Source: an uncultured Acetatifactor sp. (GTDB lineage Bacteria > Bacillota > Clostridia > Lachnospirales > Lachnospiraceae). Taken from it: DNA of 64,000 nt. Below are positions 41,367-50,606 of the stretch, in pieces. The position numbers and the translations under genes are program-made. Location of the stretch: assembly GCA_910585665.1 (NCBI GenBank), contig CAJUFI010000004.1, positions 37,852-101,851 of the forward strand, written 5' to 3'. The notes beneath the pieces were generated by a model. That model was not told where the DNA came from, ran no database searches, and was given only the letters and a program-made list of their open reading frames with translations. Every line of letters starts with the position of its first letter. The first letter of the stretch is position 1.

Positions 41367-44327
41367 TCACTTCCTCTTCCGGAAGGTCAGCGCAATCACC
41401 TCATGGGCGAACAGCGGAGCCGCCGCCAGGATGCTCAGCCGCATCCATTCTTTCCCAGACAGGGGCGAGGTGCCGAAGGCCTGAATCAGGAAGGGAATCT
41501 CCGTCACGGCGAACTGCAGCAGGAACCCGGCGGCACAGGCCAGGATCATGAGCCTGTTCTCCAGATGATTCATCCGGAATACCGAGCGCTGGGTGTCCCG
41601 CATGCCCACCGCGTGGAAGAGCTGGGACATGCCCAGCACCGTGAAGGCGTAGGTCTGGGCCTTGGACAGCACGGAGCCGTTCTGCAGAATCTGGGTCAGG
41701 TTCTCCAAAGTCACGGCCAGGCCGTTCGTCCGAAGCAGCGCCCAGGGGAGCATCAGAAAGGCTGTCAGGCTCACCGCGGCGATCAGCAGGCCGTAAAAAC
41801 AGGTGCACAGAAGGCCTCCCCTGGCGAACAGGCTCTCGCCCGCCTTTCTGGGCTGCTGTTTCATCAGGCTTTCCCCATCGTTTTTATCGATTCCCAGGGC
41901 CAGCGCCGGCAGGGAGTCGGTGATCAGGTTAATCCAAAGGATGTGGCTGGACTTCAGGGGGGAGGCCATGCCGCATATCACCGCGAAGAACATGGTGACA
42001 ATCTCCCCCAGGTTGGAGGACAGCAGGAAAATCACCGACTTGCGGATGTTCTCGTAGACCCCTCTCCCCTCCTCGATGGCACGGCGGATGGTGGCGAAAT
42101 TGTCGTCCGTCAGTATCATGTCCGAGGCCTGCCTGGCCACGTCCGTCCCGTTCTTTCCCATGGCGATGCCGATGTCCGCCCTTTTCAGGGAAGGGGCATC
42201 GTTCACGCCGTCGCCGGTCATGGCCACGATTTCCCCTCTCCGGCGAAATCCGTCCACGATGCGCACTTTCTGGGCAGGGGACACGCGGGCGAAGATTCTT
42301 ATGTCTTCGATTCGGTCTGTCAGTTCCTCCTCCGACAGATGCCCCAGGGTCTCTCCTGTCATGCACTGTTCGGGGCGCTTGGCGATGCCCAGCTGTCGGC
42401 CGATGGCGAACGCCGTGTCCACATGGTCTCCTGTAATCATAACGGTCTTCACCCCCGCCTCCCGGAAGTCGGCCACCGCCCTGGCGGCCTCCGGCCTGGC
42501 CGGGTCGCGCATGCCCACCAGCCCCAGGAAGATCAGGTTCTCCTCAGCGGCTTTCGCCAGGCCTGTCTGCATGGCCACCGCCAAGGTGCGCAATGCCTCC
42601 CCGGACATCTCCTCCACGGCCCCCAGAATCTGTCTGCGATGGCGCTCGGTGAGCCGGGCAAAACCGCTTTCCGTGTAAATCCGGGTGCAGCGCTTCAGCA
42701 CTTCATCGGGCGCTCCCTTGGTGTAGGAGACTGTGTGCGCCATTCCGCCGAAATTCTGCAGGCTCCCAATGCCAGCAGGCTCCACAATCCCTCCAGACTT
42801 CTGTCGAATTCCGCCGCCAGGAATCTCCGCCGCCCGCAATTCTCCTCTTCCGCTTCCGGAATATCGGTTTTCCGACATATTATCTTTTCTATGTAGTGTG
42901 GTCATCATTTTCCTGTCAGAGTCGAAGGAAAGCTCATCCACTCTGGGCATCCGGCTTTCCAGTCGGTCTTTCTCTATCCCGAAGGTTTCCGCCAGGTCCA
43001 GCAGCGCCAGCTCCGTGGGGTCGCCTGTGCGATTATTTTTATCCGCAATGGCGTCATTGCACAGCACCATCCCGTAATAGAAATCCGGACAGGCGGCGGG
43101 ATCGCAGTCCCGGGCTTTCTGCATCCGGCCCTCCAGCCAGCACTTTTCCACGGTCATGCGGTTCTGTGTCAGTGTACCCGTCTTGTCCGAGCAGACTACG
43201 CTGACGGCCCCCAGGGTCTCCACGGAGGGGAGGCGGCGCACAATGGTGTTCACCTTCACCATGCGGGTGACGCTCAGGGCCAGGCAGATGGTCACCACGG
43301 CGGGCAGCCCCTCGGGAACCGCCGCCACTGCCAGGGAGATGGCCGTAATCAGCATTTCCGCCACGTTCCGGCGCTGGAACACGGCGATGCCGAACAGGGC
43401 GGCGCAGAGCAGCAGGCTCAGGAGGCTCAGCACCTTCCCCAACTCTCCCAGCCTCTTCTGCAGCGGGGTCATCTCTTCCTTGCTCTCTGTGATCATGGTA
43501 GCAATCTGTCCCAGCTCCGTGTCCATGCCGGTGGCCGTCACCAGCCCCTGCCCTCTGCCGTAGGTGACGATGGTGGACATGTAGGCCATGTTGCGCCTGT
43601 CCCCCAGGGGCAGACGTTCTCCCTGGGACGTACTTCTTTCCTGGAATCCCTCATTTCCATGGAATCCATTGCTTTCCTGAAACGCGCCTTTTCTATCGGA
43701 CACATCGCTTTCCTGGAATCCTTCATTTCCACGGAATCCATCGTTTTCCTGAAACGCGCCTTTCCTATATGAGGCATTTCTTCCCTGAATCCCTACGAAT
43801 CCCGCGTCCTTCTCTATAGGAAGGGACTCCCCGGTCAAGGCGGATTCCTCTATCTTCAGATTTGAAGATTCTGTCAGCCGCAGATCCGCAGGCACCTGGC
43901 ATCCCGCCTCCAGCCAGACCAGGTCGCCCCGCACCAGCTCCGCCGCGGGAATCTCCATGCGCCTGCCCTCCCGGATGACGAAGGCCTTGGGGCTGGTGAG
44001 CTTCTTCAAGGATTCCAGGGCCTTCTTCGCCTTGCCCTCCTGGAGCATGCCCACCGCCGCGTTCAACAGCACCACCACGCCGATGATGACGGCATCGCTG
44101 ACCTCCCCCAGCAGCACGGAGACCACCGCCGCCACGATCAGCACATAGATCAGCGGGTCGTTCAGCTGCTCCAGGAACGACTCTATCACTGTCTTCTTCC
44201 GCGGGGCGCGCATCTCGTTTCGGCCCTCCCTCTGCAGCCGCTCCTGCGCCTCCCGCAGGCTTAAGCCCCTCTGCACATCGCTCTTCAATTCCTCTGCCGT
44301 CTCCCCAATGCCCCACTGTTCAAACAC
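41367..44327 (-). CDS. Ca2+-type P-type ATPase with repeat insertion
   Basis: The 986-aa protein starts at GTG 44327 (AGGAGGG 7 bp upstream). It has the P-ATPase motifs TGES, PEGLPA in helix M4, DKTGTLTQN with the phosphorylated Asp, KGAPDE and TGDGVNDAPSLK, and ten predicted helices. PEGL and the overall length point to the P2A Ca2+ pump group. Two unusual insertions are present: a 24-residue tandem repeat in the A domain after EKDAGFVG, and a Gly/Ser-rich stretch in the N domain (ENRYSGSGRGELRAAEI). Both keep the frame, so the pump is probably functional. Confidence 0.92.
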   Translation of the reverse strand: MFEQWGIGETAEELKSDVQRGLSLREAQERLQREGRNEMRAPRKKTVIESFLEQLNDPLIYVLIVAAVVSVLLGEVSDAVIIGVVVLLNAAVGMLQEGKAKKALESLKKLTSPKAFVIREGRRMEIPAAELVRGDLVWLEAGCQVPADLRLTESSNLKIEESALTGESLPIEKDAGFVGIQGRNASYRKGAFQENDGFRGNEGFQESDVSDRKGAFQESNGFHGNEGFQERSTSQGERLPLGDRRNMAYMSTIVTYGRGQGLVTATGMDTELGQIATMITESKEEMTPLQKRLGELGKVLSLLSLLLCAALFGIAVFQRRNVAEMLITAISLAVAAVPEGLPAVVTICLALSVTRMVKVNTIVRRLPSVETLGAVSVVCSDKTGTLTQNRMTVEKCWLEGRMQKARDCDPAACPDFYYGMVLCNDAIADKNNRTGDPTELALLDLAETFGIEKDRLESRMPRVDELSFDSDRKMMTTLHRKDNMSENRYSGSGRGELRAAEIPGGGIRQKSGGIVEPAGIGSLQNFGGMAHTVSYTKGAPDEVLKRCTRIYTESGFARLTERHRRQILGAVEEMSGEALRTLAVAMQTGLAKAAEENLIFLGLVGMRDPARPEAARAVADFREAGVKTVMITGDHVDTAFAIGRQLGIAKRPEQCMTGETLGHLSEEELTDRIEDIRIFARVSPAQKVRIVDGFRRRGEIVAMTGDGVNDAPSLKRADIGIAMGKNGTDVARQASDMILTDDNFATIRRAIEEGRGVYENIRKSVIFLLSSNLGEIVTMFFAVICGMASPLKSSHILWINLITDSLPALALGIDKNDGESLMKQQPRKAGESLFARGGLLCTCFYGLLIAAVSLTAFLMLPWALLRTNGLAVTLENLTQILQNGSVLSKAQTYAFTVLGMSQLFHAVGMRDTQRSVFRMNHLENRLMILACAAGFLLQFAVTEIPFLIQAFGTSPLSGKEWMRLSILAAAPLFAHEVIALTFRKRK
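43637..43780. repeat. 72-bp tandem repeat, two copies, inside the P-ATPase gene
   Basis: Copies 43637-43708 and 43709-43780 are about 90% identical by eye and code for RKGAFQENDGFRGNEGFQES-type units of 24 residues. Being a multiple of three, the repeat keeps the reading frame. Confidence 0.8.
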
Positions 44328-44418
44328 GTCTATCCCTCCTGAAGCTTGTTTCTTTTGAAAGTCTATGCCTGGGGGCGGGAAAGTATGTCCTCCTTTTCCG
44401 TGGATGTCAGGCCTTTCC

Positions 44419-44970
44419 CTACAGGCCCTTCAGCAGATCCTGCAGCAGCATGATGTGGTATTCCTCGTCCTCGATGATTCTGGCCAGCGTGGCATTCACA
44501 CAGGAATCGTCTATCATGCCGATATGCTTCCTGTACTGGCTGACGGCGGCCTTTTCGGCCTCGATGTCGGCCCGCAGCATCTCTTTGGCATTCCCCGGGA
44601 TGTCCAGGTAGGCCGGCGTCCACATCTTCCCTTTCCCGCCCGGATGCCTGGCCGTGAAGTCCACCTCCCCGCCCAACAGGTATATCAGCTCGCCCAGCTT
44701 CTGAAGGTGCATCATCTCTGCCATGGCTATCCCTAAAATCATCCTGGCCAGGGCACAGTGTTCGCTGGAAAGGCGGTTCTCGTTGTTGATATACTGGGTG
44801 ATGGCGCTCAGCTCCGACACCCCGCCGCAGTAGTCCACGCTCAGCAGATCCGCATAGTCCTGATTCCGGCGCATTACCTGGATGGGCGGATAGGGCAGGG
44901 GCGTCATGGCCGGTCTGATGCCTGACATGTCGCAATTGTTGACCAATTCAGCCAATTCTTTTCTTTCCAT
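44419..44970 (-). CDS. Ferritin-like diiron protein
   Basis: The 183-aa protein has a four-helix ferritin-like pattern with metal-ligand candidates: ITQYINNENRL, MAEMMHLQKLGE (ExxH), DIEAEKAAVSQY and IEDEEYHIMLL (ExxxH). The ExxH and Glu spacing fits the rubrerythrin/bacterioferritin superfamily. It probably handles iron or peroxide. It stands alone downstream of a divergent regulatory region with a long inverted repeat. Confidence 0.78.
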   Translation of the reverse strand: MERKELAELVNNCDMSGIRPAMTPLPYPPIQVMRRNQDYADLLSVDYCGGVSELSAITQYINNENRLSSEHCALARMILGIAMAEMMHLQKLGELIYLLGGEVDFTARHPGGKGKMWTPAYLDIPGNAKEMLRADIEAEKAAVSQYRKHIGMIDDSCVNATLARIIEDEEYHIMLLQDLLKGL

Positions 44971-45090
44971 ATGGAATTCCTTTTCTGCAATCCTGTTTCA
45001 CCGCCAGGCTTCCCTGGATTGCATGATGCTTTTGATTACTATATTACGCTCCCCCGCTCTTTGTGCAGCTTTGGCTTTCTTTATGCATCT

Positions 45091-45132
45091 TTTTTGCATC
45101 ATTTTTCCGGATGCGACAAAATGATGCAAAAA
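45091..45132. promoter_or_regulatory. 15-bp perfect inverted repeat between divergent genes
   Basis: TTTTTGCATCATTTT (45091-45105) and AAAATGATGCAAAAA (45118-45132) flank a 12-bp loop. It lies between the ferritin-like gene (minus, 44970) and the VIT-VWA gene (plus, 45291). It could be an operator for either or both; a TGCATC-type sequence recurs nearby (45083-45090, 45144-45150). Confidence 0.55.
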
Positions 45133-45290
45133 TGTTGAAATTTTGATGCACCTTATGTGCATTGCCGTTTTATCCTCAATACATGCATGTAGTAAAATCT
45201 TACGCAAAACCGAATAGACGGCATGACGGACTGTGTTTGACGACCGAAAAAACGGAATGCCGTTCATACAAAAAACGGAGGTATGTTACC

Positions 45291-47600
45291 ATGAAGAAAC
45301 TGAAAAAAGGCTTATGCCTGCTGCTCGTTGTACTGTTGGCTCTCACGGTCTGCCCATTCAGGGCCTCCGCCGAAGAGGGTTCCGGGGATGGCACGGAGGA
45401 CGAAGAGGAGACGCTTCTGGCTCCGTATTTCATCATCCAGGGTGAGGACGGCGAAACCTCAGTGGACCATTTTCCCCTGAAATCCACAGAGGTGACCACC
45501 AATATCAACGGCGTCATCGCCGAGACTTACGTGGTACAGACCTATAGGAACGAAGGGGACAAGCCCATTAACGCGCGGTACGTGTTCCCCACGTCTTCCA
45601 CGGTAACGATGCATGGCATGAAGATGGAAATCGGTAATCACGTTGTTACCGCACAGATAAAGGAAAAGGAAGAGGCCAAGGAGGAATACGAGGAGGCCAA
45701 AAGTGAAGGAAAGAGCGCATCCCTGCTGGAACAGAAGCGGCCCAATGTGTTCACCATGGATGTGGCGAACATCATGCCCGGGGATACTGCCCGCATCGAG
45801 CTGCATTATACTGAAATGATCACTTCCGTGGAGGGCATCTATGAGTTCGTCTTCCCCACTGTGGTAGGCCCCCGCTATGTCGCTGGCGAGCCCTCCGCGC
45901 CCGTAGATGATAATGATGTCATTTCCAAAGTCGTAGACATGCAGGACGCCGTCTCTGACGAGGACGCAGTCGAAGACAGAGACGGCTCCTCTTCCGGCGA
46001 GGACGGCAGTTCCAAGGACACTTCCGCTTCTGGCGAGGACGGCGACTCCGATGACAGCAACACAACCGACAGGGAAAGCAGCTCCGAGAGCAGCAGCGAA
46101 ACCGGCGAGGACAGCGATTCCGACGACACCTCCGATTCCGACGAGGCAGACAATAACAGCGCCTCTGGCAGCGGGCACAAAGACAGCTGGACTTCCAGCC
46201 CCTACCTCCCGAACGGCGCGGTGCCGGACAGCGAATACCACATTACCGTCAACCTCTCCACAGGCGTGCCTATCGCCGATGTGAGCTGCAAGTCCCACGA
46301 GATAAACGTGGCGAAGAACGGGGATTCCCAGGCCACCATCACCCTGGCCAATCCGGAAGATTACGCTGGCAACCGGGACTTCATCCTGAAATACAAACTC
46401 ACCAACGAAACTGTCCAAAGCGGCCTCATGCTCACCAGCTCAGGGGACGAAAACTATTTTCTGCTCACCGTCCAGCCGCCGGAGCGTTTCACTCCAGATG
46501 ACATCCCGCCCCGGGAATACATCTTCGTCCTCGACATATCCGGCTCCATGTACGGATATCCCCTGGACACCGCCAAGGCGCTGATCCGGAACCTGGTCGC
46601 GAACCTGAAAGAGACGGACAAGTTCAACCTGGTTCTGTTCGAGAATGACACCTACCTGCTGTCAGCCAAGTCCCTCCCTGCCAACTCGAAGAACGTGGCC
46701 ATGGCCATGAAGCTCATCGATGACCAGGAAGGCGGCGGCGGAACCTCCCTGCTGCCCGCGCTGAACGAAGCCATCTCCATCCCTATGGACAAGGATTTCG
46801 CCCGGAGCGTCGTCATCATCACGGACGGCTATATCTCCAACGAAAGCGAGATCTATGACCTGATCAACGAGAACATGGGCACAGCCAGCTTCTTCTCTTT
46901 CGGCATAGGCTGCTCCGTGAACGATTACCTGATCAAAGGAATCGCCCAGTGCGGTTTCGGCGAGGCTTTCACCGTGACGGATTCCGCGGACGCGGAGGAA
47001 TACGCGGAACGTTTCCGCACTTATATAGAATCCCCTCTTCTGACCGGAATCACGATAGATTATGGCGGGTTCGACGTATATGATGTAGCCACCGCCGCGC
47101 CCTCCATCCTGTATGCCCAGAAGCCGCTGGTCCTGTTCGGCAAATGGCGCGGAGAGCCATCCGGCACCATCACTGTATCCGGCCAGACAGGAAGCGAAAG
47201 CTATGTACAGGAGATTCCGGTAAGCGATGTGGCCGTGGACACAGAGAATGAAGCCGTCCGCTACCTCTGGGCCCGGACGAAGCTGGATCAATTGGCAGGC
47301 TTCGGGAGCATCCGAAATGACGACTCCGTGAAAGAGGACATCACCCAGCTGGGCCTGGAATACAACATGACCACGCCCTACACCTCCTTCATCGCCGTGG
47401 TGGAGGAAGTCCGGAACCCGGAAGGGGACAGCGAGGACGTGAACCAGGCGCTGCCGCTGCCCCTCCAGGTGTCCAATCTGGCCGTAGGCGGCGGATATAC
47501 CGCATACTCGGAGCCGGGGGGCATCATCCTCGGAGTGATTCTGACAATCGTGTCGTTTTTCGGCATCCTGGGGCGGAACAGGAAGAAAAAAAGACACTAA
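45291..47600 (+). CDS. VIT-VWA surface protein with PEP-CTERM-like tail
   Basis: The 769-aa protein starts MKKLKKGLCLLLVVLLALTV (CGGAGG upstream), a signal peptide. A VIT domain follows (about 55-200), then an acidic Ser/Asp/Glu linker of about 90 residues, a further beta region, and a VWA domain with MIDAS DISGSMYG and ITDGYIS (about 425-600). The end reads YSEPGG, a hydrophobic helix (IILGVILTIVSFFGILG) and RNRKKKRH. This motif-helix-basic order is the exosortase sorting signal pattern, and an exosortase gene follows 250 bp downstream. The longer frame to 45162 lacks a ribosome binding site. Confidence 0.88.
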   Translation: MKKLKKGLCLLLVVLLALTVCPFRASAEEGSGDGTEDEEETLLAPYFIIQGEDGETSVDHFPLKSTEVTTNINGVIAETYVVQTYRNEGDKPINARYVFPTSSTVTMHGMKMEIGNHVVTAQIKEKEEAKEEYEEAKSEGKSASLLEQKRPNVFTMDVANIMPGDTARIELHYTEMITSVEGIYEFVFPTVVGPRYVAGEPSAPVDDNDVISKVVDMQDAVSDEDAVEDRDGSSSGEDGSSKDTSASGEDGDSDDSNTTDRESSSESSSETGEDSDSDDTSDSDEADNNSASGSGHKDSWTSSPYLPNGAVPDSEYHITVNLSTGVPIADVSCKSHEINVAKNGDSQATITLANPEDYAGNRDFILKYKLTNETVQSGLMLTSSGDENYFLLTVQPPERFTPDDIPPREYIFVLDISGSMYGYPLDTAKALIRNLVANLKETDKFNLVLFENDTYLLSAKSLPANSKNVAMAMKLIDDQEGGGGTSLLPALNEAISIPMDKDFARSVVIITDGYISNESEIYDLINENMGTASFFSFGIGCSVNDYLIKGIAQCGFGEAFTVTDSADAEEYAERFRTYIESPLLTGITIDYGGFDVYDVATAAPSILYAQKPLVLFGKWRGEPSGTITVSGQTGSESYVQEIPVSDVAVDTENEAVRYLWARTKLDQLAGFGSIRNDDSVKEDITQLGLEYNMTTPYTSFIAVVEEVRNPEGDSEDVNQALPLPLQVSNLAVGGGYTAYSEPGGIILGVILTIVSFFGILGRNRKKKRH

Positions 47601-47662
47601 TGCTAACCGCAGAGCGATGCGGACTGTAGAATATGGCATACAGACAGCATCATTTAGAGCAC

Positions 47663-47829
47663 GGCAGTGTCAAACGGATTATGAAAAAGCCCCCCTTTCC
47701 GTTGGCTTAGCCCATTATATTTTGTTTACGGAATCCCCGTCAAGGCTGAAATAAACGGGCTTTCAGCCCGGCCTTGACTGGGCTCCCGAAGCAAAATGTG
47801 GGTTTGGGGCATATAAAGTTGACACTGCC
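47663..47829. mobile_element. 167-bp MITE with 11-bp ends and 8-bp target duplication
   Basis: Terminal inverted repeats GGCAGTGTCAA (47663-47673) and TTGACACTGCC (47819-47829) are flanked by the direct repeat TAGAGCAC (47655-47662 and 47830-47837). The interior holds further dyads (GTCAAGGC/GCCTTGAC around GGGCTTTCAGCCC) and no gene. An 8-bp duplication and GGC..TGTC ends recall the IS1595 group, so a transposase elsewhere in the genome may mobilise it. Confidence 0.8.
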
Positions 47830-47853
47830 TAGAGCACATTGGGAGCATGGAAA

Positions 47854-48819
47854 ATGAACACTCAGAAAATAACCGGATTCCTCCGACAGAACCTGCTTTT
47901 TTATACCCTGGGATTCTTTATCCTCTTTGGAATGAAATATTATTACAGCCAGGCAGATGCCGAGAACCTGAGATGGATTCTCGGCCCCACTGCCCGGTGG
48001 GTGGAGGCCCTGAGCGGCATCCCTTTCGTGTATGCGCCGGGGATGGGCTACGCGAACCACAGCCTGCGCTTCCTGATCGCGCCCTCCTGCTCCGGCGTCC
48101 AGTTTCTGATCGTCACTGCCGCCATGCTTATTTTCTCCTTCGTACATGCGGCGGCTGGCATTCGTTTTCCGGGCCATTCCAGTCTGAAAAGGAGCTCCCT
48201 TCCTATCCGTTGTGGACACCATGGACAAGACCTGGCCGAGACCGCGGGAACCGCCAGTGATGCGGATACCGCAACCTCCACCCAAGCCGCAGACCCCGAA
48301 AAAACCCTTCCAGCCACAGGAAAGCCCCCTCATGGAAGCGCCCTGGCAAGGACTGGCAAAGGCCTCTGCTGGATTCTGGTTAGCCTCTTGCTCTCCTACC
48401 TGTTCACCGTCTTCGTAAACGGGCTGCGCATCATCGCTGCAATCTATCTACCGTTATTCTTTGAACGGTTTCACGTATTCCGCGGATTCCTGACTGCAGA
48501 CAGGCTCCACACCATGATAGGGGCCGTGGTGTATTTCGCCGCTTTGCTGACGATTCACCAGTTCGTGGGGCTGCTGTTCGCGCAAGCCCATGGGACAGAT
48601 AAGAGACAGGCACCGGCGCTGCTTCTCCGCAAATGTCTGTCTCCCGTCTTCTGGTACTTCTCTATCGTGCTGGGAATCCCTTTCCTCAACAGGGCCTATC
48701 AGAAAAGCGGCGCAGGCTTTACGGACTTCTGTCTCCTGGTCACCCTCTGCTGCGGATCTGTCCTGCTCCTGTATGGGCTGGTTTTCCTGATATGCAGACG
48801 GCTGAAGGGGCGCAATTGA
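47854..48819 (+). CDS. Exosortase (exosortase K-like)
   Basis: The 321-aa membrane protein begins MNTQKITGFLRQNLLFYTLG, with GGGAG 8 bp upstream. It shows the exosortase/archaeosortase catalytic residues: Cys in IAPSCSGVQF, Arg in VNGLRIIAAIYL and His in ADRLHTMIGAV, each beside a hydrophobic helix. A hydrophilic Ser/Thr/Pro-rich loop of about 65 residues (near 107-172) is inserted between them, which is unusual. The enzyme should cleave PEP-CTERM-like signals; the VIT-VWA protein upstream is the obvious substrate. Exosortases are uncommon in Gram-positive bacteria. Confidence 0.82.
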   Translation: MNTQKITGFLRQNLLFYTLGFFILFGMKYYYSQADAENLRWILGPTARWVEALSGIPFVYAPGMGYANHSLRFLIAPSCSGVQFLIVTAAMLIFSFVHAAAGIRFPGHSSLKRSSLPIRCGHHGQDLAETAGTASDADTATSTQAADPEKTLPATGKPPHGSALARTGKGLCWILVSLLLSYLFTVFVNGLRIIAAIYLPLFFERFHVFRGFLTADRLHTMIGAVVYFAALLTIHQFVGLLFAQAHGTDKRQAPALLLRKCLSPVFWYFSIVLGIPFLNRAYQKSGAGFTDFCLLVTLCCGSVLLLYGLVFLICRRLKGRN

Positions 48820-48840
48820 AATCTGCGCCCCGAAACCATG

Positions 48841-49626
48841 CTACTGCTTTCTATGAATCTCGTAAGTCACGTCCCCGCATCCGTTCAGATAGATCACATC
48901 ATCCGTAACCTCTTTCACAGACCAGTACCATCCGCCGTCCGACGGGAACGCGCATCCATCCGCCACGAAGCATTCCTCCATGGGCTTATACTCCTGCAAC
49001 GTCTGCAGATTGTCCTCTATCATCCTGCATTCCATATGCCGGATGCAGGTAGTGGACCGCATGGCCCATCCTTTTTCACAGTAGCCGTTCTGGCCCACGC
49101 GGCAGTATAGGAACAGCTCGTCTTTCAGGGAGATTTCAAAATAGATAGAATATCTCTGCGTCCCAATGTCCGCCCCCAGGTACCCGTCATCATATGCAAA
49201 CCATTGACCCACGTTCCATAAAGCCATGCGCTGGGCCACCGTCAGGGCAGGATCCACCGGTGTCTTCTTTCCAAAGTCCTCCATGTGGATTTCCTCCGCC
49301 AGCACCAGCGGGTACTCCGTTCCATCATACATCCGATATGTCATACTGCCGTCCTCGCCCAGGGAACAGGAATCCTCGGAATGCTTCTCCAGATGTTCCT
49401 GTCCGACCGCTTCGTTATAGGACAGTTTCCCTGTCTCCGGATGCTTTATGCAGTACACTGCCCTGGCATCAAAATCTACCCCCAGTCCGTATGCTACGCC
49501 TACCGTTCCATAGAGGCGATGCTTCAGGATACTTGCAATCATATCCTTTCTGATTCGAAGGAACGCTATGCTGAAATCCTCCACTATCGTTACCGTTGCA
49601 TCTTTCCCGCACCAAATACCAAACAT
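48841..49626 (-). CDS. Hypothetical 261-aa protein
   Basis: I do not recognise this soluble protein (MFGIWCGKDATVTIVEDFSI). AAGGAGG lies 9 bp before the ATG. It is rich in aromatic residues and predicted strands, with several Cys (CIRHMECRM, MEECFVADGCAF). No motif suggests an enzyme. It converges with the exosortase gene, leaving 21 bp. The gap to the next gene shows nothing further. Confidence 0.7.
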   Translation of the reverse strand: MFGIWCGKDATVTIVEDFSIAFLRIRKDMIASILKHRLYGTVGVAYGLGVDFDARAVYCIKHPETGKLSYNEAVGQEHLEKHSEDSCSLGEDGSMTYRMYDGTEYPLVLAEEIHMEDFGKKTPVDPALTVAQRMALWNVGQWFAYDDGYLGADIGTQRYSIYFEISLKDELFLYCRVGQNGYCEKGWAMRSTTCIRHMECRMIEDNLQTLQEYKPMEECFVADGCAFPSDGGWYWSVKEVTDDVIYLNGCGDVTYEIHRKQ

Positions 49627-49781
49627 CCTGTACTACCTCCTTCATTTTTTCATCTATGAACAGAATATTCACACCCAAAAAGTATGCCGGGGCAAAGCAG
49701 CGCTCTTAGTATATATAGCCACCCGGCTGTTTTCTGCCGCACATAAGGTCATTTTACCATATATAATGGAAAACGGAAAAA

Positions 49782-50558
49782 TCAGGGACAAAATGTCTGT
49801 TTTTGGGGACGAAATGCATTCAGCGCATGGCTCAGGCTGTTCGGCACCCCTCTGGGGCCGCGCACGGCATAAATCCCATACTCTTCTTTCAGCTTACTGA
49901 AGGGAAACTGTTCCGGATTGTACCTGTGCAGAAGCTTTATTTTCATCATCGTGGTGATGGTCAGGTTCTCATCCTGATAATGATATGGGATGTCCACCTC
50001 CACTGCCTTGCATTGATAGAGGATGGCAGAAACCGGGGCAGCCACATACAGGTAAACTGTGTCCCCCGCTTTGACGGCACTGCTCTGCTTCCACTCGATA
50101 ATCTCCGTCTGGTCAAAGGCATGCTGGATATCATAAAACTTGGGGTTCGCCGGGACGATCCACTCCCTGGCCGGGCGCATTTTGGTCTTCTTTTTCTTCG
50201 ATGCGGTGGCAGCAAAGCTTAAGTCGATCAGGTTGCAGACCTGGTCTTCCTCCACCGTGCCGTCCAAAAGCACCGTGATCCAGTGCTCCTTGTTCATATG
50301 GTAGGCCGGCAGAATGCCCTTATTCTGCATCAGCACATCCTTGAACACCATATCGTCAATCTTCAGATTGACCACATCCACCGATCCGTCCCCGGCCAGT
50401 CCCAGCTTTCCCCGGCCCACGCGCATCACCAGCGCGAACCACTTCCTGTTGTCGCTGTGGCGTAAGACAGCGCCGTCACTCTCTCCCCAGGGGTATTCCG
50501 GGGTGGTTTTGTACTTCTTTTTGATATATGCGAAAATTTCTTCTCTCATGGCTTTCAT
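49782..50558 (-). CDS. MmcQ/YjbR protein fused to an EVE/PUA-like domain
   Basis: The 258-aa protein starts MKAMREEIFAYIKKKYKTTP (AGGAGA upstream). The first 110 residues follow the MmcQ/YjbR pattern (EYPWGESDGAVLRHSDNRKW, then HMNKEHWITVLLDG), a CyaY-like fold that may bind DNA. After a basic linker (SKKKKTKMRPAREW) comes an EVE/PUA-like domain (VPANPKFYDIQHAF, GDTVYLYVAAPVSAILYQC). EVE-like domains often recognise modified bases. The fusion suggests a nucleic-acid binding role; this is inference. Confidence 0.75.
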   Translation of the reverse strand: MKAMREEIFAYIKKKYKTTPEYPWGESDGAVLRHSDNRKWFALVMRVGRGKLGLAGDGSVDVVNLKIDDMVFKDVLMQNKGILPAYHMNKEHWITVLLDGTVEEDQVCNLIDLSFAATASKKKKTKMRPAREWIVPANPKFYDIQHAFDQTEIIEWKQSSAVKAGDTVYLYVAAPVSAILYQCKAVEVDIPYHYQDENLTITTMMKIKLLHRYNPEQFPFSKLKEEYGIYAVRGPRGVPNSLSHALNAFRPQKQTFCP

Positions 50559-50606
50559 GAATTATTCTCCTGTCAACTTTTGCAAGACCCTTATCTGAAC
50601 AATTCC

